Below the pieces are notes generated by a model. It was not told the origin of the DNA and searched no databases. It saw only the letters and a list, made by a program, of their open reading frames with translations. A DNA stretch of 64,000 bases, taken from NCBI RefSeq assembly GCF_038019025.1, contig NZ_CP150496.1, forward strand, positions 1,081,501-1,145,500. Reading direction: 5' to 3'. This DNA is from Polaribacter marinaquae (GTDB lineage: Bacteria > Bacteroidota > Bacteroidia > Flavobacteriales > Flavobacteriaceae). The position numbers were made by a program, and so were the translations under genes. Position 1 is the stretch's first letter. The number at the start of each line of letters is the position of its first letter. Below, piece after piece: positions 26,507-35,433 of the stretch.

Positions 26507-28600
26507 ATGAGTAAAGCTATATACATTGCTACTGTAGAGTCTGATAGTGGTAAATCTTTAATTTCTTTAGGTTTATTAAGAATGATGTTAACCAAATCTG
26601 CTAAGGTCGGTTACTTTAGACCTATTATAAATGAAATTGATGAAAATGGTTATGACGAACACACAAATACAGCGATAAATTTTTTCAACTTAGAAATAGA
26701 TTATAAAGATTGTTTTGCCTACACGCAAAGTGAAGTTGTAGAACTTTTAAGTGAAGGAAAAGAAGATGAAGTTATACATCATGTTATAAAAAAATATAAA
26801 AAGCTAGAAGCTAATTATGATTATGTATTGGTAGAAGGTACCGATTTTTCTGGCGATGGAGGTTTTACAGAATTAGACGTAAACTTAATGATAGCCAAAA
26901 ACCTTAACATTCCTGCGCTTATTGTGGGCTCTGGTAACGGTAAAAAGAAAAAAGACTTTATTAACACCATGCAATTATCTTACAATTCTTTTATAAATAA
27001 AGAAGTAGATGTTATTGGTATTGTTGCAAATAAAATTGAAGTAGATGAAGTTGATTATATTAGAACAGAACTAACAAATAGTTTTCCTAAAAAACTACAA
27101 ATAGATATTATTCCTAAGATAGATTTTCTTTCTTTTCCAACTGTAAAAGAAGTTTTAAAGGCTTTAAATGGTCGTGTACTTTTTGGTGAACAATTTTTAG
27201 AAAATGCAATTGGCAGTTATAGTACTGGCGCAATGCAACTAAGAAATTATTTAACAAGAATTAAAGAAAACGCTTTGGTTATAACACCAGGCGATAGAGC
27301 AGATATTATTTTAGGCGCTTTACAAGCAAATGCTTCTAAGAATTATCCTAAAATTGCAGGAATTATCTTAACAGGAACATTAATTCCGGAAGAATCTATT
27401 ATAAAATTGATAGAAGGTGTGCAATCTACTGTGCCTATTATTTCTGTTGATGGAGGTACTTTTGGTATTTCTAATAAAATTGGAAGTGTAAAGTCTAAAA
27501 TATACGCAACACATAATAAAAAGATTCTTTTATCATTAGATACCTTTGATAAGTATGTAAATGCAGAGGGTTTAACAAATATCTTAACTTCACATAAATC
27601 TGACAAGTTAACACCTAGCATGTTTCAATATAACTTATTACAAAAAGCTAGAGTAGAAAAAAAACATATCGTTTTACCAGAAGGTGATGACGAGCGTATT
27701 TTGGCCGCTGCAGCTAGATTACAGTTGTTAAATATTGTAGACTTAACTTTACTTGGAGATAGAAATACTATTCAGTTAAAATGTGATCAAATAGGATTAC
27801 AAATTAATTTAGATGAAATCAATATTTTAAATCCAGAAGATTCAATTCATAATAAAAGTTTTGCCAACACTTTATATCAATCAAGAAAACATAAAGGTAT
27901 GACAGAAACTACTGCACTAGATTTAACTAGAGACGTTTCTTATTATGGTACTTTAATGATTATGGAAGGTTTAGCAGATGGTATGGTTTCTGGTGCAGTA
28001 CATACAACAATGCACACCATAAAACCTGCATTGCAATTAATAAAAACAAAACCCGGAGTTTCTGTTGTTTCTTCTGTATTTTTTATGTGTTTATCAGATA
28101 GAGTTTCTGTGATGGGAGATTGCGCTGTAAACCCAAATCCAAATGCAGAACAATTGTCTGAAATTGCAATTTCTTCTGCTCAATCTGCAGAAGCTTTTGG
28201 TATAAAAGCTAAAATAGCAATGCTTTCTTATTCTTCTGGTAGCTCTGGTAAAGGTGAAGAAGTCGAAAAAGTTAGAAAAGCTACAGAACTTGTTAAGACA
28301 AAAAATCCTAAATTAAAAATTGAAGGACCAATACAGTATGATGCAGCGGTAGATATTTCTGTGGCAAGAACTAAAATGCCAAATTCTGAGGTTGCAGGAC
28401 AAGCATCTGTTTTAATTTTTCCTGATTTAAATACCGGAAACAACACCTACAAAGCAATACAAAGAGAAACTGGCGCATTGGCAATTGGCCCAATGTTACA
28501 AGGCTTAAATAAACCTGTAAACGATTTAAGTAGAGGTTGCACTATTGATGATATTTTTAACACGGTTTTATTAACAGCAATTCAAGCAAATCAAAATTAA
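26507..28600 (+). CDS. pta: Phosphate acetyltransferase
   Basis: Interconverts acetyl-CoA and acetyl phosphate. The 697-residue length is the long form: an N-terminal P-loop domain (VESDSGKSLISLG near 10-22), a DRTGG domain (from about 215), and the catalytic PTA_PTB domain from about 375 (VLPEGDDERILAAAARL). The C-terminus keeps GKGEEVEKVR and ARTKMPNSEVAGQAS. It is followed after two bases by ackA, the classic pta-ackA operon linking acetyl-CoA to acetate and ATP. Confidence 0.95.
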   Translation: MSKAIYIATVESDSGKSLISLGLLRMMLTKSAKVGYFRPIINEIDENGYDEHTNTAINFFNLEIDYKDCFAYTQSEVVELLSEGKEDEVIHHVIKKYKKLEANYDYVLVEGTDFSGDGGFTELDVNLMIAKNLNIPALIVGSGNGKKKKDFINTMQLSYNSFINKEVDVIGIVANKIEVDEVDYIRTELTNSFPKKLQIDIIPKIDFLSFPTVKEVLKALNGRVLFGEQFLENAIGSYSTGAMQLRNYLTRIKENALVITPGDRADIILGALQANASKNYPKIAGIILTGTLIPEESIIKLIEGVQSTVPIISVDGGTFGISNKIGSVKSKIYATHNKKILLSLDTFDKYVNAEGLTNILTSHKSDKLTPSMFQYNLLQKARVEKKHIVLPEGDDERILAAAARLQLLNIVDLTLLGDRNTIQLKCDQIGLQINLDEINILNPEDSIHNKSFANTLYQSRKHKGMTETTALDLTRDVSYYGTLMIMEGLADGMVSGAVHTTMHTIKPALQLIKTKPGVSVVSSVFFMCLSDRVSVMGDCAVNPNPNAEQLSEIAISSAQSAEAFGIKAKIAMLSYSSGSSGKGEEVEKVRKATELVKTKNPKLKIEGPIQYDAAVDISVARTKMPNSEVAGQASVLIFPDLNTGNNTYKAIQRETGALAIGPMLQGLNKPVNDLSRGCTIDDIFNTVLLTAIQANQN

Positions 28601-28602
28601 TT

Positions 28603-29793
28603 ATGAATATTTTAGTTTTAAATGCAGGTTCTTCTTCTTTAAAATATCAAGTTATTGAAATGCCAAACGAAACCGTTAAATGTGTTGGTTTGGTAGAAAG
28701 AATTGGTATGGAAGATGCTATTTTTACACACGAAAACAATCATCAAAAAACTACAGAAACTTTACCAATTTTAAATCATAAAGAGGGTTTACATAAAGTT
28801 GCAAATACCTTGTTAGATTCTAAAATAGGTGTAATTAATAATGTTTCTGAAATTAATGCAGTTGGTCATCGAGTTGTTCATGGTGGTAATAAATTTAACA
28901 AAACAACAATTGTTAACCAAGAAGTTAAAAACAGTATTAGAGATTTATATGACCTGGCTCCATTGCACAATCCTGCAAATTTAACCGGAATAGAAATTGC
29001 AGAAACTATTTTTACTTCTGCAAAACAAATTGCAATTTTTGATACCGCTTTCCATCAAACAATGCCAAAAGAGGCGTATCAATATGCTATTAAAAATTCT
29101 TTTTTAGAAGAAAATCATGTTAGAGCATATGGTTTTCATGGTACTAGTCATAAATACGTTTCAGAGAAAGCAATAGAATATTTAGGAAAAGAACATTCTA
29201 AAAATATTATAAGTATTCATCTTGGTAATGGTTGTAGTATGACGGCAATAAAAAATGGTAAATGTATTGATACTTCAATGGGTTTTGCACCATCTAATGG
29301 ATTGATTATGGGCACTCGCTCTGGAGACATCGATCATTCTGTACTATTCTTTCTGATGAAAAAATTAAATCTGTCTTTAAAGGAAACATCAAATTTATTA
29401 AACAAAAATTCTGGTATGAAAGGGCTTACAGGTTTTTCTGATTTAAGAGAAATTTCTGAAAAAGCGATGAACGGAAATCAAGATTGTGAAAACGCTTTAA
29501 ACCTAGCTGCTTATAGAATAAAAAAATATATAGGCTCTTATAATGCTGCTTTAAACGGATTAGATGCTATTATTTTTACAGCTGGTATTGGAGAAAATTC
29601 TGCTTTAATGAGAAAATTAGCATGCGACAATTTAGAAGCTCTAAGTATACAATTAGATCATGATAAAAATAGTATTCGATCTAAAGAAATTAGAGAAATA
29701 CAAGCTAAAAAATCTAAAGTTAAAGTATTAATTATACCTACAAACGAAGAATTAGAAATCGCAAAGCAATCGTATCAATTATTAATTCAATAA
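28603..29793 (+). CDS. ackA: Acetate kinase
   Basis: Converts acetyl phosphate and ADP to acetate and ATP. The 396 residues have all family marks: NAGSSSLKYQ at 6-15, GHRVVHGG near 88, FDTAFHQTMP near 146, HLGNGCS near 206 and FTAGIGENS near 325. It is coupled to pta with a two-base gap, and a strong terminator follows. Next to the glyoxylate genes and a RamB-like regulator it completes an acetate utilisation/overflow locus. Confidence 0.97.
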   Translation: MNILVLNAGSSSLKYQVIEMPNETVKCVGLVERIGMEDAIFTHENNHQKTTETLPILNHKEGLHKVANTLLDSKIGVINNVSEINAVGHRVVHGGNKFNKTTIVNQEVKNSIRDLYDLAPLHNPANLTGIEIAETIFTSAKQIAIFDTAFHQTMPKEAYQYAIKNSFLEENHVRAYGFHGTSHKYVSEKAIEYLGKEHSKNIISIHLGNGCSMTAIKNGKCIDTSMGFAPSNGLIMGTRSGDIDHSVLFFLMKKLNLSLKETSNLLNKNSGMKGLTGFSDLREISEKAMNGNQDCENALNLAAYRIKKYIGSYNAALNGLDAIIFTAGIGENSALMRKLACDNLEALSIQLDHDKNSIRSKEIREIQAKKSKVKVLIIPTNEELEIAKQSYQLLIQ

Positions 29794-29796
29794 AAG

Positions 29797-29826
29797 CCAC
29801 GATTTTTTCAATAGAAAAAATCGTGG
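29797..29826. terminator. Terminator of pta-ackA
   Basis: A 13-bp perfect stem (CCACGATTTTTTC / GAAAAAATCGTGG) with loop AATA lies between the convergent ackA and T9SS-protein genes. Confidence 0.75.
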
Positions 29827-29840
29827 TAATATTAATATTT

Positions 29841-30998
29841 TTATTTTTTTACAATTTTTGTAGTTCCTATTTTTCCTTTTTCTGTTTCTATTTTTAAAAC
29901 ATAAACTCCTTTATTTAGGTTTTTAAAATCCAACTGATTTTGTGTAGTAGAAAGAACTCTTTTTCCTAAAATATTATACACGTTTAAATTCTTAATTCTA
30001 AAATTAGAATTATCAATAGTTAAAATATCTTTTACAGGATTTGGATATGTTTTAAAATCTGCAAGTAAAACATCTTTTACGCTTGCTGTAGCGCCATTAT
30101 AAAGATATGTAGTTCTATAATTATCACTTGTTCTTGATAATATTTTATTAACGACACCATTAGAATTAGCTAGAAAATCTAGACCAGATTTATCTTTAAA
30201 AGGATGTGCATATGCAGACATTTGTTCGTTTAAGTCAAAAGCAATTGCTTCATTAGAAGCTACTACAAAAGCTCCATTTTCTAAGTATGATTCTTTTTCA
30301 ACAACTATATTACCGTTAGCATCAAAAGTATTTTCTAATTTATAATCAGAAGCCCAAACAGAACCGTCCCAAGTTTGTGAATCTTCTAAAATAACTCTTT
30401 TATTAGCATCGTAAGTATATAAAGTTCTACTATCGTCTACCCAAGCACTACCATTCCAAGCTTTGTTTATAAAAGCACTAATAGTTCCATCAGAATTATA
30501 ATTAATTGTAGTTTCAGAAGAGTCTTCATCAAAAACCCAAGCAGTTCCATTCCATTCATAACTTAGACCACCTGTAACTTTTCCGTTAGAATAGGTTAAA
30601 TCAATTTTATAATCGTTAACCCAAGAATTGTTATCATATTCTTCATCTAGAATTTGTATAACATTTCCATCATTATTATAAGTGTATTTCGTTCTATATT
30701 GATAAGAAATTTGTGTTGTACCTGTTGTGTATGAAACGTATAAATAATTTGTTGCCTTATTATTAGCATTGTAGCTATAAGACTCTTCATAACTTTTTTC
30801 CCACTCTTGTGAAGTTGAATTCCAATAAAAACCAGTTTCTAAAATAAGGTTATTGTTTGAATCGTAACTAAATATGCTTTTATTATTATTTGCCCAAGCA
30901 GTTCCGTTATAAGATTCACTTAAACTAGAAGTTAATTTGTTTTGAGCAGACATTATTAATCCACAGAAAACAAAAAGTATAAGAGTAATTTTTTTCAT
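29841..30998 (-). CDS. T9SS-exported repeat protein with C-terminal sorting domain
   Basis: A 385-residue exported protein. A signal peptide (MKKITLILFVFCGLIMSAQ) is followed by about six degenerate repeats of roughly 40 residues with Trp-Asn-Gly-x-Ala-Trp-Val cores and YTYDAN-like strands, recalling YD/RHS-type repeats. The last 75 residues are a type A sorting domain (YPNPVKDILTI, VYNILGKRV, GVYVLKIET). The protein should be secreted or surface-anchored by the type IX system. Its function is unknown. Confidence 0.88.
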   Translation of the reverse strand: MKKITLILFVFCGLIMSAQNKLTSSLSESYNGTAWANNNKSIFSYDSNNNLILETGFYWNSTSQEWEKSYEESYSYNANNKATNYLYVSYTTGTTQISYQYRTKYTYNNDGNVIQILDEEYDNNSWVNDYKIDLTYSNGKVTGGLSYEWNGTAWVFDEDSSETTINYNSDGTISAFINKAWNGSAWVDDSRTLYTYDANKRVILEDSQTWDGSVWASDYKLENTFDANGNIVVEKESYLENGAFVVASNEAIAFDLNEQMSAYAHPFKDKSGLDFLANSNGVVNKILSRTSDNYRTTYLYNGATASVKDVLLADFKTYPNPVKDILTIDNSNFRIKNLNVYNILGKRVLSTTQNQLDFKNLNKGVYVLKIETEKGKIGTTKIVKK

Positions 30999-31100
30999 AA
31001 TTGATGGTGTTTTAGAATAGACATAAAGCTATCTTAAAAAGTTCACCAAAACAATACCTAATTATAGGTATATTTTAATCGTAATTGAAGTTTAAAATAA

Positions 31101-31131
31101 TTGTAAAACAGACTTCAAATTTTTACATTTG
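31101..31131 (+). promoter_or_regulatory. Promoter of the yebC-like gene
   Basis: TTG at 31101-31103 and TACATTTG at 31124-31131 are 20 bases apart, a full match to the Bacteroidota -33/-7 layout, 27 bases upstream of the start codon. Confidence 0.6.
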
Positions 31132-31158
31132 TAGCTATAATTTTAAAGAAACAAAGAA

Positions 31159-31875
31159 ATGGGTAGAGCATTTGAGTTTAGGAAAGCAAGGAAGATGAAA
31201 CGTTGGTCTGCAATGGCAAAAACATTTACCAGAATTGGTAAAGACATTGTAATGGCTGTTAAAGAAGGTGGCCCAAACCCAGAAACAAATTCTCGTTTAC
31301 GTGCAGTTATTCAAAACGCCAAAGCGGCGAATATGCCAAAAGATAATGTAGAACGTGCCATTAAAAAAGCAACAGATAAAGATACTGCAAATTATAAAGA
31401 AGTTTTATTTGAAGGCTATGCACCACACGGTATTGCAGTTCTTTTAGAAACGGCAACAGATAACAATAATAGAACTGTTGCAAATGTTAGAGCAGCATTT
31501 AATAAATGTGATGGAAACTTAGGTACTTCTGGTTCTGTTGTTTTTATGTTTGACCATACCTGTAACTTCACTTTGAAAAAAGAAGATATTACAATGGATA
31601 TGGAAGAATTAGAATTAGAATTGATAGATTTTGAAGTTGAAGAAGTTTTTGATGATGAAGAAGGTGTTATTATCTACGCTCCTTTTGAGCAGTTTGGAGC
31701 AATACAATCTTTCTTTGAAGAAAATAATGTAGAAATTTTATCTTCTGGTTTTGAAAGAATACCAACTACAACAACTAAATTAACAGAAGATCAGCAAGCT
31801 GATGTAGAAAAGCTACTTGAAAAGTTAGAAGAAGATGATGATGTTCAAAATGTTTACCACTCAATGGAAATCTAA
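31159..31875 (+). CDS. YebC/PmpR family protein
   Basis: A 238-residue YebC/TACO1 protein (N-terminal GRAFEFRKARKMKRWSAM, then LRAVIQNAKAANMPKDNVERAI). Members were named transcriptional regulators but several promote translation through proline stretches or at specific messages. The single-gene transcript has its own promoter and ends in a very long perfect hairpin. Which of the two family roles applies here cannot be told. Confidence 0.93.
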   Translation: MGRAFEFRKARKMKRWSAMAKTFTRIGKDIVMAVKEGGPNPETNSRLRAVIQNAKAANMPKDNVERAIKKATDKDTANYKEVLFEGYAPHGIAVLLETATDNNNRTVANVRAAFNKCDGNLGTSGSVVFMFDHTCNFTLKKEDITMDMEELELELIDFEVEEVFDDEEGVIIYAPFEQFGAIQSFFEENNVEILSSGFERIPTTTTKLTEDQQADVEKLLEKLEEDDDVQNVYHSMEI

Positions 31876-31882
31876 AATTTCG

Positions 31883-31946
31883 GCATAAGACAAAATAATA
31901 AAAGTCGTGATAATTAAATCACGACTTTTATTATTTTGTCTTATGC
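31883..31946. terminator. 29-bp perfect hairpin after the yebC-like gene
   Basis: The left arm (31883-31911) and right arm (31918-31946) are exact reverse complements over 29 bases, with a six-base loop AATTAA. The inner part (AAAGTCGTGAT / ATCACGACTTT) resembles an intrinsic terminator, but the stem extends well beyond what termination needs. Confidence 0.8.
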
Positions 31947-32082
31947 AATAAGTTCAATCCCCCAATCTTATTATTACATAGCTTATTCACTATTAGCACA
32001 AATATAATATACTTTTTTTAAAATGTTAAATTTTAACACAAACTTATCTACTACAAAATTAAAATAATAGCAATTTAACTAC

Positions 32083-32090
32083 TATATTTG
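32083..32090 (+). promoter_or_regulatory. -7 box of the membrane regulator gene
   Basis: TATATTTG matches TAnnTTTG exactly and lies 28 bases before the ATG at 32119. Confidence 0.5.
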
Positions 32091-32118
32091 CATTACAACA
32101 AAATCTAAACCGCTTTAA

Positions 32119-33384
32119 ATGAATGCATTAAGATGTAGGAAGAAATTAACTGTATTTTTATTATTATTTAATATTATTCTAATATTCTCTCAAGAGACTT
32201 TAATAAAAGATCAAGATTATTGGTTTTATTATGATAAAGGTTACCTAGAAAGTGATTGGACAAATCTAAAAAATCTAACTAATTGGCAGAAAGGGCTGAC
32301 ACCAATAGGTTACGGAGATAAAAAATTAACTACTACAATTAGCTACGGAGGTGATAAAGAAAAAAAACATATCACTAAATATTTTAAAAAAAATATAGTT
32401 ATTGATGATGACTATATTGCTTATGAATTTAAGTTAAAAAGAGATGATGGTGCAGTAGTATATGTAAATGGCAAAGAACTCTTTAGAGATAATATGCCAA
32501 ACATTACTATTGGAAAAACTACTTTAGCTAGCAGTACCACCAAAGGTGCAGAAGAAAAGAAATATTATCAACATTTTTTTGAAAACAATATTTTTGTAAA
32601 AGGTAAAAATACAATAAGCATCTCTATACATCAAGCTTATGAATATTCTAGCGATTGTATTTTCAGTTTAGAGTTAATTGGGCATAAAAACCCAGAAATT
32701 CTGTCTTTTGTACTTGAAAACAAAGATAGAACCAACAATGAATTATCAAATAAAATTGAGATTCTAAATTCTAAATTAGAACATGATAAAATTGCCATTC
32801 AAAAAGAGAGTTTAGAAAGCACCAATTATAACCTTAAAATTATAGTACTCTTAATAATAGTAATTTTTATTCTAGGAATTTTTGGTTATTATTTTACCCT
32901 ATTAAGTTTTAAGAAAACAAATAAAGAGAAAAATAAAAAAATAGCCTCTCTAAAGAATAAAAACAATAATAGGGATAAAAAAATTATGATGTTAACCACA
33001 AATTTACTTCATAATAAGCAATACTTTAAAGAGATAAAAGCTGACATAAAAGGTCTTAAAACCGAAGATAAAAAAACAGTAAAAACAATTATCAATCAAA
33101 TAGATAGTGTTTTAGAAAGAGATGAAGATTGGAAAACATTAACAGAACATTTTAATGCATTACACAACAATTTTTATGATAAATTAATTGAAAAGCATCC
33201 TAATATTACAGAGACAGAACTAAGGCACTGCATGTTTATAAAACTTCATATGCAAACAAAAGAAATTGCAAGAATTTTTATGATAGACCCTAGATCTGTG
33301 CAAACTGCTCGTTACAGAATAAAAAAGAAATTAAACTTAGAAGAAAGTGAGAATTTAAGAGACTATCTTTTAAATTTAGATTAG
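32119..33384 (+). CDS. Membrane-spanning one-component regulator with LuxR-like helix-turn-helix
   Basis: A 421-residue protein. A signal-anchor-like N-terminus (about 8-25) precedes a periplasmic beta-sandwich (about 30-190). This domain contains RDDGAVVYVNGKELFRDNMP, a block like the N-terminal domains of some secreted phosphoesterases. Next come a coiled coil (200-235), one membrane helix (about 239-262), a second coiled coil (265-330) and a C-terminal LuxR/GerE-like helix-turn-helix (about 365-415; TKEIARIFMIDPRSVQTARYRIKKK holds the recognition helix). It should sense something in the periplasm and bind DNA from the membrane. Its targets are unknown. Confidence 0.82.
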   Translation: MNALRCRKKLTVFLLLFNIILIFSQETLIKDQDYWFYYDKGYLESDWTNLKNLTNWQKGLTPIGYGDKKLTTTISYGGDKEKKHITKYFKKNIVIDDDYIAYEFKLKRDDGAVVYVNGKELFRDNMPNITIGKTTLASSTTKGAEEKKYYQHFFENNIFVKGKNTISISIHQAYEYSSDCIFSLELIGHKNPEILSFVLENKDRTNNELSNKIEILNSKLEHDKIAIQKESLESTNYNLKIIVLLIIVIFILGIFGYYFTLLSFKKTNKEKNKKIASLKNKNNNRDKKIMMLTTNLLHNKQYFKEIKADIKGLKTEDKKTVKTIINQIDSVLERDEDWKTLTEHFNALHNNFYDKLIEKHPNITETELRHCMFIKLHMQTKEIARIFMIDPRSVQTARYRIKKKLNLEESENLRDYLLNLD

Positions 33385-34472
33385 AGTTTTAATAAATTTA
33401 ACGTTTTATTTCTTTGAATTTTACTAGATTCTGTATACATAAATTCTGGTAGGAAATAAATTTCTTTTGGTATTTCAAATTTGGTAAATAGATTTAAAGA
33501 TTTTATTTTATTGACTATACCTTCTTTTTTTTCTGAAGTATTATCATCAGTATCTTCAATAATCAAAATTAATTTACTACCCAATAAATCATCTAAAATT
33601 CCTGCCACAAAAAAAGGTTTTTGTAATACTTTAACTAGCTTACTTTCTATTACTTCTGGCTGTAATTTCACTCCGCCAGAATTAATTACGTTATCAAATC
33701 TACCTAACCATTCAAATTGAGTATCAGAAATTAAACGAACCACATCATTTGTAAATAATACTTTTTCGCTAACTTTTACTGCATTAATTACCAAACAGTT
33801 TCTTTCATCAACATAAATAGTAACATTTGGCAAGGTTTTGTAAAAGTTTGATTGATTAAAATTGGTTTTTAATGTCGAAAAATTATTTAACTTTTTAACA
33901 GCAATATGTGTTATCGTTTCCGTCATTCCGTAGGTAGCAAAAACATCCGTAGAAACATTTTGCAGTTTTGCTAATAATGGGTTTGAAACTACACCACCAC
34001 CAACAATAAGTTTACGTATCTTATCTAAATAATTGATAGAATTTTCTACTTGTAAAGGAACCATGGCAGAAAAATCGTAAATTTTAGAAACATTTTCTAA
34101 AGGATTTGAATTTGGTGTAACAATGTCTAAAGACCAACCTAAAGTAAGTGCTCTAATTAACATCATCTTACCAGCTACATAACTTGCGGGCAAACATAAC
34201 AAAGCAGTTGTTTCTGCTTTTAAATTAAAATAATTACCTGTAGCTATAGCAGAATTAAACATTCTCTCTTTTTGAAGCTCTATGTTTTTGGGCTTTCCTG
34301 TAGAACCAGAGGTTTGTATGATTACTGAATTACTATCGGAAAACCATTCTTCTAGAAATAGAAAAACATCTTTAGAAATTTTAGACGTATAATTTAATAA
34401 CTCTGCAGAATTGCTAAATGAGTATCCGTTTAATTGAAAGCTATTATGAATGTAATTCTTACTATAATTCAT
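33381..34472 (-). CDS. menE: o-Succinylbenzoate-CoA ligase (MenE-like AMP-binding enzyme)
   Basis: An adenylate-forming ligase of 363 residues, short for MenE (about 450 in E. coli) but common in Bacteroidota. The P-loop (IIQTSGSTGKPKNIE) is near 52, the adenine-binding block is ATYGMTE near 182, and GRFDNVINSGG is near 260. It would activate o-succinylbenzoate with CoA in menaquinone synthesis. menC and menA lie upstream in the same strand run, which supports the call. Its 3' end overlaps the convergent regulator gene by four bases. Confidence 0.88.
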   Translation of the reverse strand: MNYSKNYIHNSFQLNGYSFSNSAELLNYTSKISKDVFLFLEEWFSDSNSVIIQTSGSTGKPKNIELQKERMFNSAIATGNYFNLKAETTALLCLPASYVAGKMMLIRALTLGWSLDIVTPNSNPLENVSKIYDFSAMVPLQVENSINYLDKIRKLIVGGGVVSNPLLAKLQNVSTDVFATYGMTETITHIAVKKLNNFSTLKTNFNQSNFYKTLPNVTIYVDERNCLVINAVKVSEKVLFTNDVVRLISDTQFEWLGRFDNVINSGGVKLQPEVIESKLVKVLQKPFFVAGILDDLLGSKLILIIEDTDDNTSEKKEGIVNKIKSLNLFTKFEIPKEIYFLPEFMYTESSKIQRNKTLNLLKL

Positions 34473-35430
34473 CTAAAACCCTATAATTTTCTTTTAAATT
34501 AACTGGTTTTGTTATTCGACCAGTCAACTTTTCTTTCCAATTAGACCAACCATATTTTTTTGAAAATAATAAAAGCATTAAAGGATATAAAACAAAAACA
34601 GGTAGAAACATCTCCCAAGTTACAGATGGTTCTGAGGTATCAATATACAAAGCATCTGTTTGAAAAACAGTCCAATCTGTAGTTATAAAAAAAGCAGCAG
34701 TTATGTTGTTGATTGCATGTAAACCTAATGCAATTTCAGTTCCATCATCCATTAAAGTTACAATACCATAAAACAAACCTGTACCAATGTAAAACACCAT
34801 AGATATTTGCCCAAGTTTAGCAACTTCTGGATTTGCGCCATGTAAAAGACCAAAAACAACCGAGGTAAAAAGTAATGGTAACCATCTATTTTTTGCTAAA
34901 ATACCCAAACCTTGCATTAAATAACCTCTAAACAACAACTCTTCTAAAGTAGTTTGAAAAGGCAGAAACAAAAAAGAAATTGCCAATAATATAAAAAATG
35001 GTTTCGGATTAAAATTCCAAGTAAAATTTTCTGGAGCTAATAAAATACCGATATAAGAAAGTACAATTGCTAAAATTCCCCAAACAAAAAATCCGTAGAA
35101 AAAACGTTTCCAATCGACTTTATCTCTACTTGTAATTAATGATTTAATTGTTCTTTTATGAATAAATTTAATACTGATAAACAAAAACATCAACCCTATA
35201 AAAAAGGTTAAAATCATTAAAAACAATAGTAAATTCTTGTCTAAGCCAGAAGTCATAAAATTGCTTTCTGCAAATTCTACAAATTCATTTATATCTTTTG
35301 ATTGTGCCGCAACGGCCATGGCTAAAGGAATTATACCTAATATTTGCCATCCTAAGAAAACTAAAATAATTGTAAAAACCCAATGATACCATTCATTTTT
35401 ACCTTTATATGCTTGTTGTATAAAATTCAT
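34462..35430 (-). CDS. CPBP family intramembrane metalloprotease
   Basis: A 322-residue membrane protein with about eight hydrophobic segments. The catalytic motifs of the CPBP/Abi family are present: EELLFRGYL (EExxxR), FGLLHGAN and a later HAINNITA. The substrate is unknown; relatives include Rce1-type prenyl-protein proteases. It lies between menC and menE, overlapping the menE start by 11 bases. This may reflect co-expression only. Confidence 0.9.
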   Translation of the reverse strand: MNFIQQAYKGKNEWYHWVFTIILVFLGWQILGIIPLAMAVAAQSKDINEFVEFAESNFMTSGLDKNLLLFLMILTFFIGLMFLFISIKFIHKRTIKSLITSRDKVDWKRFFYGFFVWGILAIVLSYIGILLAPENFTWNFNPKPFFILLAISFLFLPFQTTLEELLFRGYLMQGLGILAKNRWLPLLFTSVVFGLLHGANPEVAKLGQISMVFYIGTGLFYGIVTLMDDGTEIALGLHAINNITAAFFITTDWTVFQTDALYIDTSEPSVTWEMFLPVFVLYPLMLLLFSKKYGWSNWKEKLTGRITKPVNLKENYRVLDEL

Positions 35431-35433
35431 TAT

